From Halieaceae bacterium UBA4452 (GTDB lineage Bacteria > Pseudomonadota > Gammaproteobacteria > Pseudomonadales > Halieaceae), in assembly GCA_002389505.1 (NCBI GenBank), contig DGPA01000022.1:1-42774 (forward strand): a DNA stretch of 42,774 nucleotides, given 5' to 3'. The translations under genes and the position numbers were made by a program. Below the pieces are notes generated by a model. That model was not told the origin of the DNA. It saw nothing but the letters and a program-made list of their open reading frames with translations, and did not search any database. Position 1 is the stretch's first letter; every line of letters begins with the position of its first letter. Of this stretch, positions 24,835 through 33,252 are shown in pieces.

Positions 24835-27032
24835 CTGTTCGCAATGTCTCTCGCCGAGGGTTTTTACAGATGGGCGCTGCTACCGGTGGCGGCCTCATTA
24901 TTGGGTTGACGTTACCGGGCTGCTCGTTCAGTGGTGCCCTGCCGATAAATCGGGACGCGGGTGCTTTTATTCCGCACGCGTTTTTGCAGATAACGCCCGA
25001 TAACGCCATCACGTTTTATTGCCCCAGTGACGAAATGGGTCAAGGCATTCGCACCGGTCTGGCAACGATTATTGGCGAAGAGCTCGATGTCCATCCACAC
25101 AACATGACGGTGACCTCTGCGGGTTCCCATAAGGACTATGCCAACCCTGAATTCGGTATACAGCTTACCGGTGGCAGTAACGCCATACGTGCATTTTGGG
25201 GGCCTTTGCGACAGACCGGCGCCAATACCCGCGCGTTACTCCTTGAGGCAGCAGCCCTCGATTTAGGCGTACCCGCCAGTCAGTTAGCCACTGATAACGG
25301 CCATGTGGTGACCGATGGCCAACGCCTTCCCTATGGCGACTTTGTGTCCACAGCCGCTGGCATGGCAATGCCCAAGCAGTCGGCGCTCAAAGCTAATACC
25401 GCGTTCAAGTACATTGGCAGCGAATTCACCAGAGTCGATGCCCTAGCGAAGTCAACCGGCACTGCCCAGTTCGGTATCGATGCCGACATTCCCGACATGG
25501 TGTTTGCCGTTGTAGCGCGAGCACCCGTGGCTGGCGCGAGGGTGTCAGCTGTTGACAGTGACGCCGCGCTTGCCATGCCCGGGGTGCGACACATAGTACC
25601 CATTTCAAGCGGTATTGCTGTTGTCGCTGACGCCTACTGGCAAGCAAAGAAAGCGGCTGACGCGCTAGTGATTCGCTGGGAGGATAAGCCACTAAAACGG
25701 GTCAATAGTGCCCAAGTCCGTAAGGATTTAGATACCGCGCTCGAGCGGGGCGAGGACCTAGAAGCCAGCTCGCAGGGCGATGTTGATGTGGGCTTTGATG
25801 TCGCCGATAGCATCGTAGAAGCTGATTATTTTGCACCATTTCTCGCCCATGCGCCTCTGGAGCCGGTCAATGCAACCCTGCATATCCGTGGCGACACCGC
25901 GGACTTGTGGACCGGCGTCCAAAGCATTCAGGGGGCCCAGGGGCTAGTGGAGCGTATCACCGGCCTACCCAGAGGCAATATTCGGGTTCACAATCTGTAT
26001 CTCGGCGGCGGCTTCGGTCGTCGGGCGACATTGACCCACATTGTGGAAGTCACCGAAATTGCCATGGCTGTCAATGAGCCGGTACAGCTTTTGTGGTCAA
26101 GAGAAGATGATATTCGCCATGGGGTATACCGTCCTGCGTCGCTGATGCGCCTGAAGGCGGGGGTGAGCAATGACGGTCGCGTCATCGCCTGGCAGGCCCA
26201 GCGTTCCGGGGGCAACATTACCACTGATACCCTGACTACTATGCTTCCCGCTATGTTACCGAATTTACCTAACGCCTTGATTAACGGCTTATCCGGCTTG
26301 GCAAAGTATGTTTTCAGCCAATGGACCGTAGATCCCTCCAGCGTTGAAGGCTTGCATGAAACCTACGACTTTGACAACTATCGAGTCAGTCACGCGACGG
26401 TCGATCACGGGTTACCGCTGACTTTTTGGCGCTCCGTAGGGCATAGCTATACCGCCTTTGCGGTGGAATCAATGATGGATGAACTCGCTGACCGGGCTGG
26501 CATGAATCCTTTGACCTTTCGATTGGCCAACACCCGTAACCGACCCCGTATGCACGGAGTGCTGGCGCGGGCGAAGCGGGCCACAGATGAAATGGTCGTA
26601 GCTGAGGGTCATCATTTAGGCATTGCAGCACACAACTCCTTTCATACTGACGTCGTAGAAATCGCTGAGGTTTCGGTAGAAAGCGGTGATATTCGCGTTC
26701 ATAAAGTCACTTGCGTGGCCGACGTGGGTACTGCCGTTAACCCCGATATTGTCCGTGCTCAGCTCGAAGGCGCCGTCATGTTCGGTTTGACCGCTGCCCT
26801 GTACGGCAGAATTGACTTAAAAAACGGCGAGGTCCAGCAAAGCAATTTCCACGATTACCCTATTTTGCGCATGGATCAAGCACCTGCCGTTGACGTCATA
26901 CTGGTCAATAGCGGTGGTGATCCCACGGGCATTGGCGAGCCCGGTGTACCACCACTGGCACCCGCGATCGCCAACGCGGTATTTCGTGCTACTGGCCAAC
27001 GTCTCCGGGAGCTACCCCTCACGCTCGCGTAA
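24831..27032 (+). CDS. molybdopterin-binding subunit of molybdenum hydroxylase (IorB type), Tat-exported
   Basis: Catalytic subunit of a xanthine-dehydrogenase-family hydroxylase or aldehyde oxidase, 733 residues. It starts with a Tat signal, SRRGFLQ at 7-13, then a hydrophobic stretch ending LPGC at 28-31, which could be a lipobox with Cys31 as the lipidated residue. The cofactor-binding motif GGGFGRR is at 392-398 and the catalytic Glu is in GEPGVPPLAP (Glu703). The C-terminus is complete. Together with the [2Fe-2S] subunit it would act in the periplasm and hand electrons to a cytochrome or quinone rather than NAD, because no FAD subunit is present. The substrate is unknown. XdhC, encoded upstream, is the likely maturation factor. 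It converges with an SDR gene, eight bases between stops. Confidence 0.93.
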   Translation: MTVRNVSRRGFLQMGAATGGGLIIGLTLPGCSFSGALPINRDAGAFIPHAFLQITPDNAITFYCPSDEMGQGIRTGLATIIGEELDVHPHNMTVTSAGSHKDYANPEFGIQLTGGSNAIRAFWGPLRQTGANTRALLLEAAALDLGVPASQLATDNGHVVTDGQRLPYGDFVSTAAGMAMPKQSALKANTAFKYIGSEFTRVDALAKSTGTAQFGIDADIPDMVFAVVARAPVAGARVSAVDSDAALAMPGVRHIVPISSGIAVVADAYWQAKKAADALVIRWEDKPLKRVNSAQVRKDLDTALERGEDLEASSQGDVDVGFDVADSIVEADYFAPFLAHAPLEPVNATLHIRGDTADLWTGVQSIQGAQGLVERITGLPRGNIRVHNLYLGGGFGRRATLTHIVEVTEIAMAVNEPVQLLWSREDDIRHGVYRPASLMRLKAGVSNDGRVIAWQAQRSGGNITTDTLTTMLPAMLPNLPNALINGLSGLAKYVFSQWTVDPSSVEGLHETYDFDNYRVSHATVDHGLPLTFWRSVGHSYTAFAVESMMDELADRAGMNPLTFRLANTRNRPRMHGVLARAKRATDEMVVAEGHHLGIAAHNSFHTDVVEIAEVSVESGDIRVHKVTCVADVGTAVNPDIVRAQLEGAVMFGLTAALYGRIDLKNGEVQQSNFHDYPILRMDQAPAVDVILVNSGGDPTGIGEPGVPPLAPAIANAVFRATGQRLRELPLTLA

Positions 27033-27040
27033 GCGGTGGT

Positions 27041-27805
27041 TCATATGGCCGACATGCCACCATCGACCGCCACGGCTTGGCCATTCATATAGCTGTTGGC
27101 AGGGGACATGAGCATTAGCATGACCTCAACCATCTCCTCGGGATCGCCCAATCGCTTCATAGGTGTGCCCCGGGCGAGCGCCGCCATCTTTGGTCCTAAC
27201 TCTGCATCGGTGACCAGGGGCGTCGGAGAGAAAAAAGGACAAATGGCGTTCACCCTGACGCCGCTCGACGCATACTCATAGGCAGCTGTTTTGGTAAGCC
27301 CTACCACCGCGTGCTTCGCCGCTGCGTAGGCGCCAAGGGTAGGAGCACCGCCAATACCCGCCATGGAGGCAACATTGAGCACAATCCCACCTGCCGGTGA
27401 CTGGCTCAACATCTGGCGAATACCATGCTTAATGCCAAAGAAGACGCCTTTGGCATTAACCGCATAGTTAATGTCCATGTCCTCTTCAGTCACCTCAATG
27501 AGCGGCTTGGGCGTTGTCCCTAAACCGGCGTTGTTAACGACAATATCAACGCGCCCAAATGTCTCTCGGGCAGTCGTTATTAATGCTTGAACCTGAGATT
27601 CAACGGCCACGTCACAGACTTGAGTAACCGGCGCTGGCGAACCCTGAAGCTCAGCGGCCACCCTCGCCAGTGCCTCGGCATTAATATCACTCAGTACCAA
27701 CTTAGCGCCTTCAACACTGAGTTTATTCGATAGGATACGACCAAAGCCGCTAGCGGCCCCGGTAATCACAATGACGTGGTCTTGAAATACCGCCCATTGG
27801 GACAT
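27041..27805 (-). CDS. classical SDR-family oxidoreductase
   Basis: NAD(P)-dependent dehydrogenase or reductase, 254 residues, with all classical motifs: ITGAASGFGR (nucleotide binding, about 14-23), VNNAGLG, NVASMAGIGG with the Ser, and YAAAKHAVVGLTK with the catalytic Tyr and Lys. The Asp in LVLSDINAEA after the second strand favours NAD. AGGGAG stands six bases before the ATG. It is the last gene of a minus-strand run after the thiolase-like and crotonase genes, so it may oxidise a hydroxyacyl intermediate or an alcohol in the same pathway. The substrate cannot be read from the sequence. Confidence 0.9.
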   Translation of the reverse strand: MSQWAVFQDHVIVITGAASGFGRILSNKLSVEGAKLVLSDINAEALARVAAELQGSPAPVTQVCDVAVESQVQALITTARETFGRVDIVVNNAGLGTTPKPLIEVTEEDMDINYAVNAKGVFFGIKHGIRQMLSQSPAGGIVLNVASMAGIGGAPTLGAYAAAKHAVVGLTKTAAYEYASSGVRVNAICPFFSPTPLVTDAELGPKMAALARGTPMKRLGDPEEMVEVMLMLMSPANSYMNGQAVAVDGGMSAI

Positions 27806-27901
27806 GCATGACTCCCTGTTACTGTTGAGTAGGGCAATGCACCGAGGTCTTGAGGGCGGCTGCCCCCTAGACGTTGGTTCAATGCACTTGGCTGGGTTTA
27901 A

Positions 27902-28666
27902 TTAACGCCCTTTCCATTGGGGCGCACGTTTTTCAGCAAAGGCGAGCGAGCCCTCCATGGCATCCTCACTGGCAAAAATATCCTGAACCAGTGCTTGCTG
28001 GCGGGCGAACATGTCGTCTCTCGACCAGTCTTCAGATTGTACGATCACCTGCTTGGAGCGCTTCACTGCCAGCGGTCCGTTCGCTGCAATCCGCTCCGCT
28101 AATGCTTGGGCCCCTTTGAGGGCGCTACCCGCTTCGGTGACCGCATTGATAAGACCGAGATCGAGGGCCTTGGATGCCTCTAAAAAATCCCCGGTCAGTG
28201 CGAGTTCCATGGCTAGACGATACGGCAACTGTTTGGGCAAGCGCATTAGGCCGCCCGCAGCGGCGGCTAATCCACGCTTCACCTCAGGAATGCCAAAGCG
28301 CGCATTATCGGCAGCGACAATCAGATCACAGCTCAAGGCAAGTTCAAAGCCACCGGCCAGAGCATAGCCCTCAACCGCGGCAATTAATGGGGTTGCGGGG
28401 GGCGCTTCGACCATACCGCCAAATCCCCGTCCCTCCACCCAAGGTACTTCGCCGGTTAAAAACGCCTTTAAATCCATACCCGAGCAAAAGGTGTTATTGG
28501 CGCCCGTCAAAATACCTACCCGAATCGCATCGTCACTATCGAGTCGCTCAAGGGCATCGGCAATACCTCGGGCCACGGCCAAATTAACCGCATTTTTTGC
28601 CTCAGGTCGATTAAGTGTGATGGTCATAATGCCATCACTCAGTTCAGTGACTACCGGATCGGTCAT
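27902..28666 (-). CDS. enoyl-CoA hydratase/isomerase (crotonase family)
   Basis: Crotonase-fold enzyme acting on acyl-CoA esters, 254 residues. The CoA-binding and oxyanion motifs are FCSGMDLKAF and ALAGGFELALSCDL. The two acidic residues expected for a hydratase are both present, Glu in GGFELAL and Glu in GIPEVKRGL, so water addition to an enoyl-CoA is plausible. The C-terminal AFAEKRAPQWKGR is the usual ending. AGGAG precedes the ATG by six bases. It follows the thiolase-like gene by 45 bases and precedes the SDR gene by 96 bases, all on the minus strand. Confidence 0.92.
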   Translation of the reverse strand: MTDPVVTELSDGIMTITLNRPEAKNAVNLAVARGIADALERLDSDDAIRVGILTGANNTFCSGMDLKAFLTGEVPWVEGRGFGGMVEAPPATPLIAAVEGYALAGGFELALSCDLIVAADNARFGIPEVKRGLAAAAGGLMRLPKQLPYRLAMELALTGDFLEASKALDLGLINAVTEAGSALKGAQALAERIAANGPLAVKRSKQVIVQSEDWSRDDMFARQQALVQDIFASEDAMEGSLAFAEKRAPQWKGR

Positions 28667-28711
28667 GGTGCTCTCCTGCTGTGGGTGTGTATTGGTCGCT
28701 GTTAAGTTCGA

Positions 28712-30268
28712 TCACTCGCTCGGTTCATCAAGGAGCTGAAAGTAATTGCCCGCATCACTAGCAGTCACTTCTACCAAGCGATGGAGCGGCTCAGTCGACG
28801 CCAAGTCCTTGGCGATTAATCGGTCATCCTTGGGCGTCATGGCAATAAACCGCTCCGCCGTGGCTTGTAAGCGGCCGACAATAATGGCTGACGTGGCAAG
28901 GCCATCACGGTTATAACCTAGCGTATAGGTTTCTATGTGGCCTCGCCCCTTGGGCGCGCGATTAAGGCTTGGAACGGGCCGCTCATCGAGCACCTGCTGT
29001 AATGCCGCGTTATCGCACACGGTAAATTCACAAGCGTCGCTGCTGTAAATACCCACAGCGTATTTCGATAGAAAGCCACCGTTAGCCGCGACCAGGCCGT
29101 AGAGGCCTGTACCCTTGCGCAGTCTATGCACCATTTCAGCAATAGCATGCATAGAGTAATTATTTCCCGGCCCGCCAAAGTACGGCAGCCCGCCGGTGAC
29201 TGTTAGTCCCCTAGGATCATCCGCCGCTAACCCAATCGCGCTGATCGCGTTGATCACCGCTACCGGGAAACAGCTATAAAAGTCGAATAATGCTATGTCG
29301 TCCAGCGCCACATGCGCAGCGTTCAGTGCTGCCTTGAGTGCCAGCCCCGCAGACTCTGCCTCCCCTAGATTCGGGCGCTCAATGACGGCACGTTCTCGGG
29401 CATGGGCATAACCCTTCAGATAGATTCGTTGCTGTGTAGGAATCTTCAAAGTATCTGCTAAGGCTGTGGATACCACCACCAGCGCAGCACTTTGGTTGAC
29501 CTTATCGCGAGCAATGAGCCGCTGAGGATAGGGGTGAGCAATAAATCGATTATCTAGGCTAATGGCACTCAGCTCTGTCGGCGAATAACGTACACCCGGC
29601 TGGCAGGAGTAAGGATTGTCTGCAGCCACTTTGCTAAAAGGTGCAAAAAGCGCTGCCATGCCATTTATCCACGCCTGTGAATGGCAATGAGACTGTCCTC
29701 GACGGGCATTTTCGATCAGGCCATGAAACAGCGGCGGCGTTATTACTCCGTGGGCTATCTCGTCATGATGGACATAATCAATGCCCGTGCCGCGATCATC
29801 CACGGGCTCGTCTAGGGTCTCAGACCAATCAACTTTTTGCCCGCTCTTTACCAACGCGCCGGCGGTGGACATCGCCTCTCCACCGCAGATCAAGACGCCC
29901 GTAGCGCACCCTTGGGCAATTTTTTCACAGGCCTCGACAACCAGTTTTTGAGGTGAATCCCCACCTGACATGGCCCAAATCGCTTCGGCTGGCGCTATAT
30001 TTAAGCGTTTGCAGACCGACCGAGGAAAGTTATTCGAACAGCCATGGGGGAAGGCTAGGAAGGGAGTGGAATCTTCAAAGGTGCGGGCCGTCATTATCGT
30101 GTCAATGACCGCACTGATGCCCTCGTTACCACAGTCCTTAAAGGCCAGCTGGGCCGCTCTCGCGGTGATATCAACCGGCGATAGTGCCTCATAGTCAGGG
30201 TCATCCAATCGCTCAGTAAATTGCGCGGCGCCCACCAATACGGGTGTGGTCGGTGATAGTAGCAACAT
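28712..30268 (-). CDS. thiolase-superfamily protein without the usual N-terminal Cys
   Basis: 518 residues with the thiolase-type core: PVLVGAAQFTER at the start, LICGGEAMSTAGAL, LFDFYSCFPVAV and GGLPYFGGPGNNYSMHAIAEM. In biosynthetic and degradative thiolases a nucleophilic Cys sits in a Cys-x-Ser-Gly motif; here the corresponding stretch is WAMSGGDSPQ (98-107), with no Cys. The GGPGNNY and SGGDSPQ blocks resemble a branch annotated as acetyl-CoA acetyltransferase in steroid- and fatty-acid-degrading bacteria, so the change is a family feature. The C-terminal 120 residues look like an added OB-like domain. It heads the minus-strand run with crotonase and SDR. The ribosome site is weak. Confidence 0.85.
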   Translation of the reverse strand: MLLLSPTTPVLVGAAQFTERLDDPDYEALSPVDITARAAQLAFKDCGNEGISAVIDTIMTARTFEDSTPFLAFPHGCSNNFPRSVCKRLNIAPAEAIWAMSGGDSPQKLVVEACEKIAQGCATGVLICGGEAMSTAGALVKSGQKVDWSETLDEPVDDRGTGIDYVHHDEIAHGVITPPLFHGLIENARRGQSHCHSQAWINGMAALFAPFSKVAADNPYSCQPGVRYSPTELSAISLDNRFIAHPYPQRLIARDKVNQSAALVVVSTALADTLKIPTQQRIYLKGYAHARERAVIERPNLGEAESAGLALKAALNAAHVALDDIALFDFYSCFPVAVINAISAIGLAADDPRGLTVTGGLPYFGGPGNNYSMHAIAEMVHRLRKGTGLYGLVAANGGFLSKYAVGIYSSDACEFTVCDNAALQQVLDERPVPSLNRAPKGRGHIETYTLGYNRDGLATSAIIVGRLQATAERFIAMTPKDDRLIAKDLASTEPLHRLVEVTASDAGNYFQLLDEPSE

Positions 30269-30378
30269 TATAGCTGTTGATTCCTTCTGATTTCCGTAAG
30301 CTTAGCGCCTGTGCCTAGATGTGCCCAGCACTTATGCTTCATTGACTTCGTCGACAACGAGGAGACGTTAACGCTGTT

Positions 30379-31641
30379 ATGCAGTTTTCACTATTTGCAC
30401 AACGATTTCAGCAGGAAACCGGCACCGTTCAGTTAATGGACGATCTCGGAAAAGCCCGCTGGGCAAAGCCACCTGTTTACATGCTGGGCGGCGGCAACCC
30501 CGCTCATATTCCTGAAGTAGAGACTACCTTTAAAGCGGCGCTATCTGCCATTCTTGAAAATGAGCAAGATTTTGGACAAATGATTGGTGAATACGACAGT
30601 CCTCAGGGTAATACGCTTTTTTGTCGCTCGCTAGCCGCTATGCTTAACGCCGAATTTGGCTGGCCGGTTAGCGCTGACAATATCGCGATTACCAATGGTA
30701 GCCAAAGTAGCTTTGGTCTGCTCTTTAACGCCCTCGCCGGCTATTTTGATGACGGGTATTTCAAAAAAATCCTGCTGCCTATTACACCAGAGTATGTGGG
30801 CTATGCCGATGTGGGCTTGGCGGACCAAGATATATTTGAAGGGCGTCGACCCGCTATCGAGCGTATCGGTGAACGCGCATTCAAGTACCGGGTCGACTTT
30901 GAAAGGTTAGTGATAAACCCACACCGACACGGTGCCGTGTGTGTGTCGAGACCGACAAATCCGACCGGCAATGTCATCAGTGACGAGGAACTCGATGAAC
31001 TCCGCAATCGCTGTCGTGACGCCGGTGTCCCACTGATTATTGATAGTGCCTATGGGCTGCCCTTCCCAGGCATAGTCTTCACCGATGCCAAACCCCGATG
31101 GGATGAAGGCATCATTCTTTGCTTAAGCCTATCGAAGCTGGGCCTACCCGGCTTACGCACAGGCATTGTCGTGGCCAGCAGCGACGTCACCCGCCTGATT
31201 CGCAATGCCAATGCCATCAATAGCTTAGCGCCCGGCCGGGTCGGACCGACATTAGCGACGGCGCTATTAAAGCGTGGCGATCTTATGCGACTCTGCAAGG
31301 AGGCGATCCTGCCCCACTACCAGTCGAAAGTGAACCACGCCTTGTCGATGGTCAACTGGTTCATGCGTGATCTGCCCGTACGGGTGCATTGTGCTGAGGG
31401 GGCAATATTTTTGTGGCTGTGGTTTGAACGTTTGCCCATTACCAGCGGTGAGCTGTACCAGCGTTTAGTGCATAAGGGGGTATACATTCTTCCCGGGCAT
31501 CATTTTTTCCCGGGGCTTAATGATGATTGGCGGCATCGCCACGAGTGCATTCGAGTCAACTATGCCGCGGCGGACGATATTGTCGAAACAGGACTGCAAC
31601 TCATTGCCGACACTGTCAGGGAAGCTTACTCGCAGCGATAA
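30379..31641 (+). CDS. avtA: valine--pyruvate aminotransferase
   Basis: PLP enzyme that makes valine from 2-ketoisovalerate with alanine as donor (transaminase C). The 420 residues align throughout with Escherichia coli AvtA: FSLFAQRF at the start, MLGGGNPAHIPE, NGSQSSFGLLFN, EYVGYADVGL, CVSRPTNPTGNVI, DSAYGLPFPGI, the PLP lysine in SLSKLGLPGLRTG (Lys253), EGAIFLWLWFERLPIT and PGHHFFPG. GAGGAG is present but 14 bases before the ATG, longer than usual, so translation may be modest. It is divergent from the thiolase-like gene. A strong hairpin follows at 31656-31680. Confidence 0.97.
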   Translation: MQFSLFAQRFQQETGTVQLMDDLGKARWAKPPVYMLGGGNPAHIPEVETTFKAALSAILENEQDFGQMIGEYDSPQGNTLFCRSLAAMLNAEFGWPVSADNIAITNGSQSSFGLLFNALAGYFDDGYFKKILLPITPEYVGYADVGLADQDIFEGRRPAIERIGERAFKYRVDFERLVINPHRHGAVCVSRPTNPTGNVISDEELDELRNRCRDAGVPLIIDSAYGLPFPGIVFTDAKPRWDEGIILCLSLSKLGLPGLRTGIVVASSDVTRLIRNANAINSLAPGRVGPTLATALLKRGDLMRLCKEAILPHYQSKVNHALSMVNWFMRDLPVRVHCAEGAIFLWLWFERLPITSGELYQRLVHKGVYILPGHHFFPGLNDDWRHRHECIRVNYAAADDIVETGLQLIADTVREAYSQR

Positions 31642-31655
31642 ATCGCTCATCCGCA

Positions 31656-31680
31656 GTTGGCCCAGCTAACAGCTGGCAAC
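31656..31680 (+). other. stable hairpin downstream of avtA
   Basis: CCAGCT-AAC-AGCTGG forms a perfect six-base stem (31662-31676), extended by GTTG/CAAC after a two-base bulge. No T run follows, so it is not a classical intrinsic terminator, but it could stabilise the avtA 3' end or slow transcription before the EAL gene. Confidence 0.4.
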
Positions 31681-31846
31681 CCGGGCAGTGTTTGCGACAG
31701 TGACAAAGACACAGAGTAAAGCAGGTATTGATCACACATCAGCCGTCCCTAGGACCCCCTTTTTCCTAACCACTAGCAAATGCGTTACCCGATTCGAATC
31801 AGGCCTGATACTCTATGCCGCTCATGGTGAATTGAAGTTAACGTCA

Positions 31847-33094
31847 ATGGCTGCAGCGCCGCAAACCCATATCTTGATCATTGCCGACACCGCCGTCATC
31901 GCCAAGCGCATTCGGCGACTGCTAGAGCGAGTTCATTCCGCCAGCTATACCAGCGTCGCAGCCGACAAAGCAAAAGAAGTCATCCTGGCCAGTGACTTCC
32001 ACCTGGTTGTTTTGGTGGATTTATTGTCCCATAACCCCAACCCACTATCGCTATTATTTAACATTCAAAAGCATATCAATGTCATTGCCTTTGACAGCTT
32101 GGCTGAGGCCAATGCTCGACAAGTGGCCTCGCAAATAAGCAATGCGCAATTAAATCTGGTATCCGTATTGCCGTTACCTTGTCCCAATGCTCGCTTACAG
32201 TCGGTGATGGAGCGGATGACCGATGACTTACAGGCCGGCAAGCTCGGTCAGACGCCACGGTCTGTCGGCGAAATAGAGGCCGCTATTGCACAGGGCCTTA
32301 TTATTCCGTGGTATCAACCAAAAATTTCAACCCTCACTGCGGAACTGACGGGCTTTGAAGCCTTAGCGCGCTGGCAGGAAGCCAATGGCGATATTATTCA
32401 CCCCAGTACGTTTATTACGGTGGCTGAAAATCATTCCATTATCCACATCCTGACCCGGCAAATACTAACCGATGTCATCACACAACTGCGCGACTGGTGG
32501 GTCGATGGCCACGAGTGGCAAATTTCCGTCAACGCTAGTGTCGACGATCTAGAGAGCGATGATTTTGTTACGTGGCTAGGCGACAGCATTGAGCGCGCCG
32601 GCATCCCTGGAAGTGCGCTTATCATTGAGGTCACCGAGTCACGGGTGTCAAAAAATTTCGCTGTGTTGCTCTATAATTTAACCCAGCTCAAAAAAATGGG
32701 CATTGGCTTGGCCATTGATGATTTTGGGACGGGTTATGCCTCGCTGCAGCAACTCAATCGTATGCCTTTCACCGAGTTAAAAATTGACCAGTCCTTCGTC
32801 ACCGGAGCCCATCTGGATAAAGACAAACGCGTCATTCTAGAAAACAGCGTCAGTATTGGGCATGGATTGGGTTTAGAGGTTGTCGCCGAAGGCATTGAAA
32901 CCGGGGAGGACTGGTGGCATGTACGTAAATGCGGGGTAGATATCGGCCAGGGCTGGTTTATAGGTCGGCCTATGGCAGCCAGTAGCGTGTTAAATTGGGT
33001 CAAAGATTGGGAGACCCGCGCTGAGTATTTCGTTGATCCGCCCACCCTGACATCGCAGCTAAAACGTTGGCTGAGTTCCTGGATCCGCCATTAG
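31847..33094 (+). CDS. cyclic-di-GMP phosphodiesterase with degenerate receiver (EAL domain)
   Basis: Residues 1-120 form a receiver-like domain (THILIIADTAV, LVVLVDLLSHN) with Asp58 at the acceptor position but only Asp14 of the acidic pair, so phosphorylation is doubtful. Residues 145-390 form an EAL domain with the signature GFEALARW (Glu171), SVNAS, EVTES, IDDFGTGY (Asp291-Asp292), LKIDQSF, VAEGIET and GQGWFIGRP. All metal and catalytic residues are present, so c-di-GMP hydrolysis is expected. I choose ATG 31847 (415 residues), because the 53 upstream codons do not belong to any domain; TTG 31832 is an alternative. It follows avtA by 205 bases on the same strand. There are no membrane segments. 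Confidence 0.88.
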   Translation: MAAAPQTHILIIADTAVIAKRIRRLLERVHSASYTSVAADKAKEVILASDFHLVVLVDLLSHNPNPLSLLFNIQKHINVIAFDSLAEANARQVASQISNAQLNLVSVLPLPCPNARLQSVMERMTDDLQAGKLGQTPRSVGEIEAAIAQGLIIPWYQPKISTLTAELTGFEALARWQEANGDIIHPSTFITVAENHSIIHILTRQILTDVITQLRDWWVDGHEWQISVNASVDDLESDDFVTWLGDSIERAGIPGSALIIEVTESRVSKNFAVLLYNLTQLKKMGIGLAIDDFGTGYASLQQLNRMPFTELKIDQSFVTGAHLDKDKRVILENSVSIGHGLGLEVVAEGIETGEDWWHVRKCGVDIGQGWFIGRPMAASSVLNWVKDWETRAEYFVDPPTLTSQLKRWLSSWIRH

Positions 33095-33174
33095 CATCGG
33101 TAGACGTGTCGCCAATAGCGGCACGGCTCTCGGTTCGAAAAACGGCGACCAAAAAGGCCTAGTCAATAACAAGC

Positions 33175-33200
33175 AAAAAAAACCCCGCTAACAAGCGAGG
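33175..33200 (-). terminator. intrinsic terminator of the PDZ lipoprotein gene
   Basis: On the minus strand CCTCGC-TTGTTA-GCGGGG forms a six-base stem (one G-T pair) followed by eight T. It starts about 50 bases after the stop of the lipoprotein gene. A separate hairpin without T run, CGTGTCGC/GCGGCACG (33105-33125), lies after the EAL gene on the other side. Confidence 0.8.
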
Positions 33201-33252
33201 TGTCTACGCTGACTTACCACAGCGATGCCTTATGGCGCTACAAGGCAACGGG

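Noticed and set aside
28174..28587. 137-codon plus-strand frame inside the crotonase gene
   Set aside because: Opposite to a well-supported crotonase, and its composition is that of a reversed coding strand.
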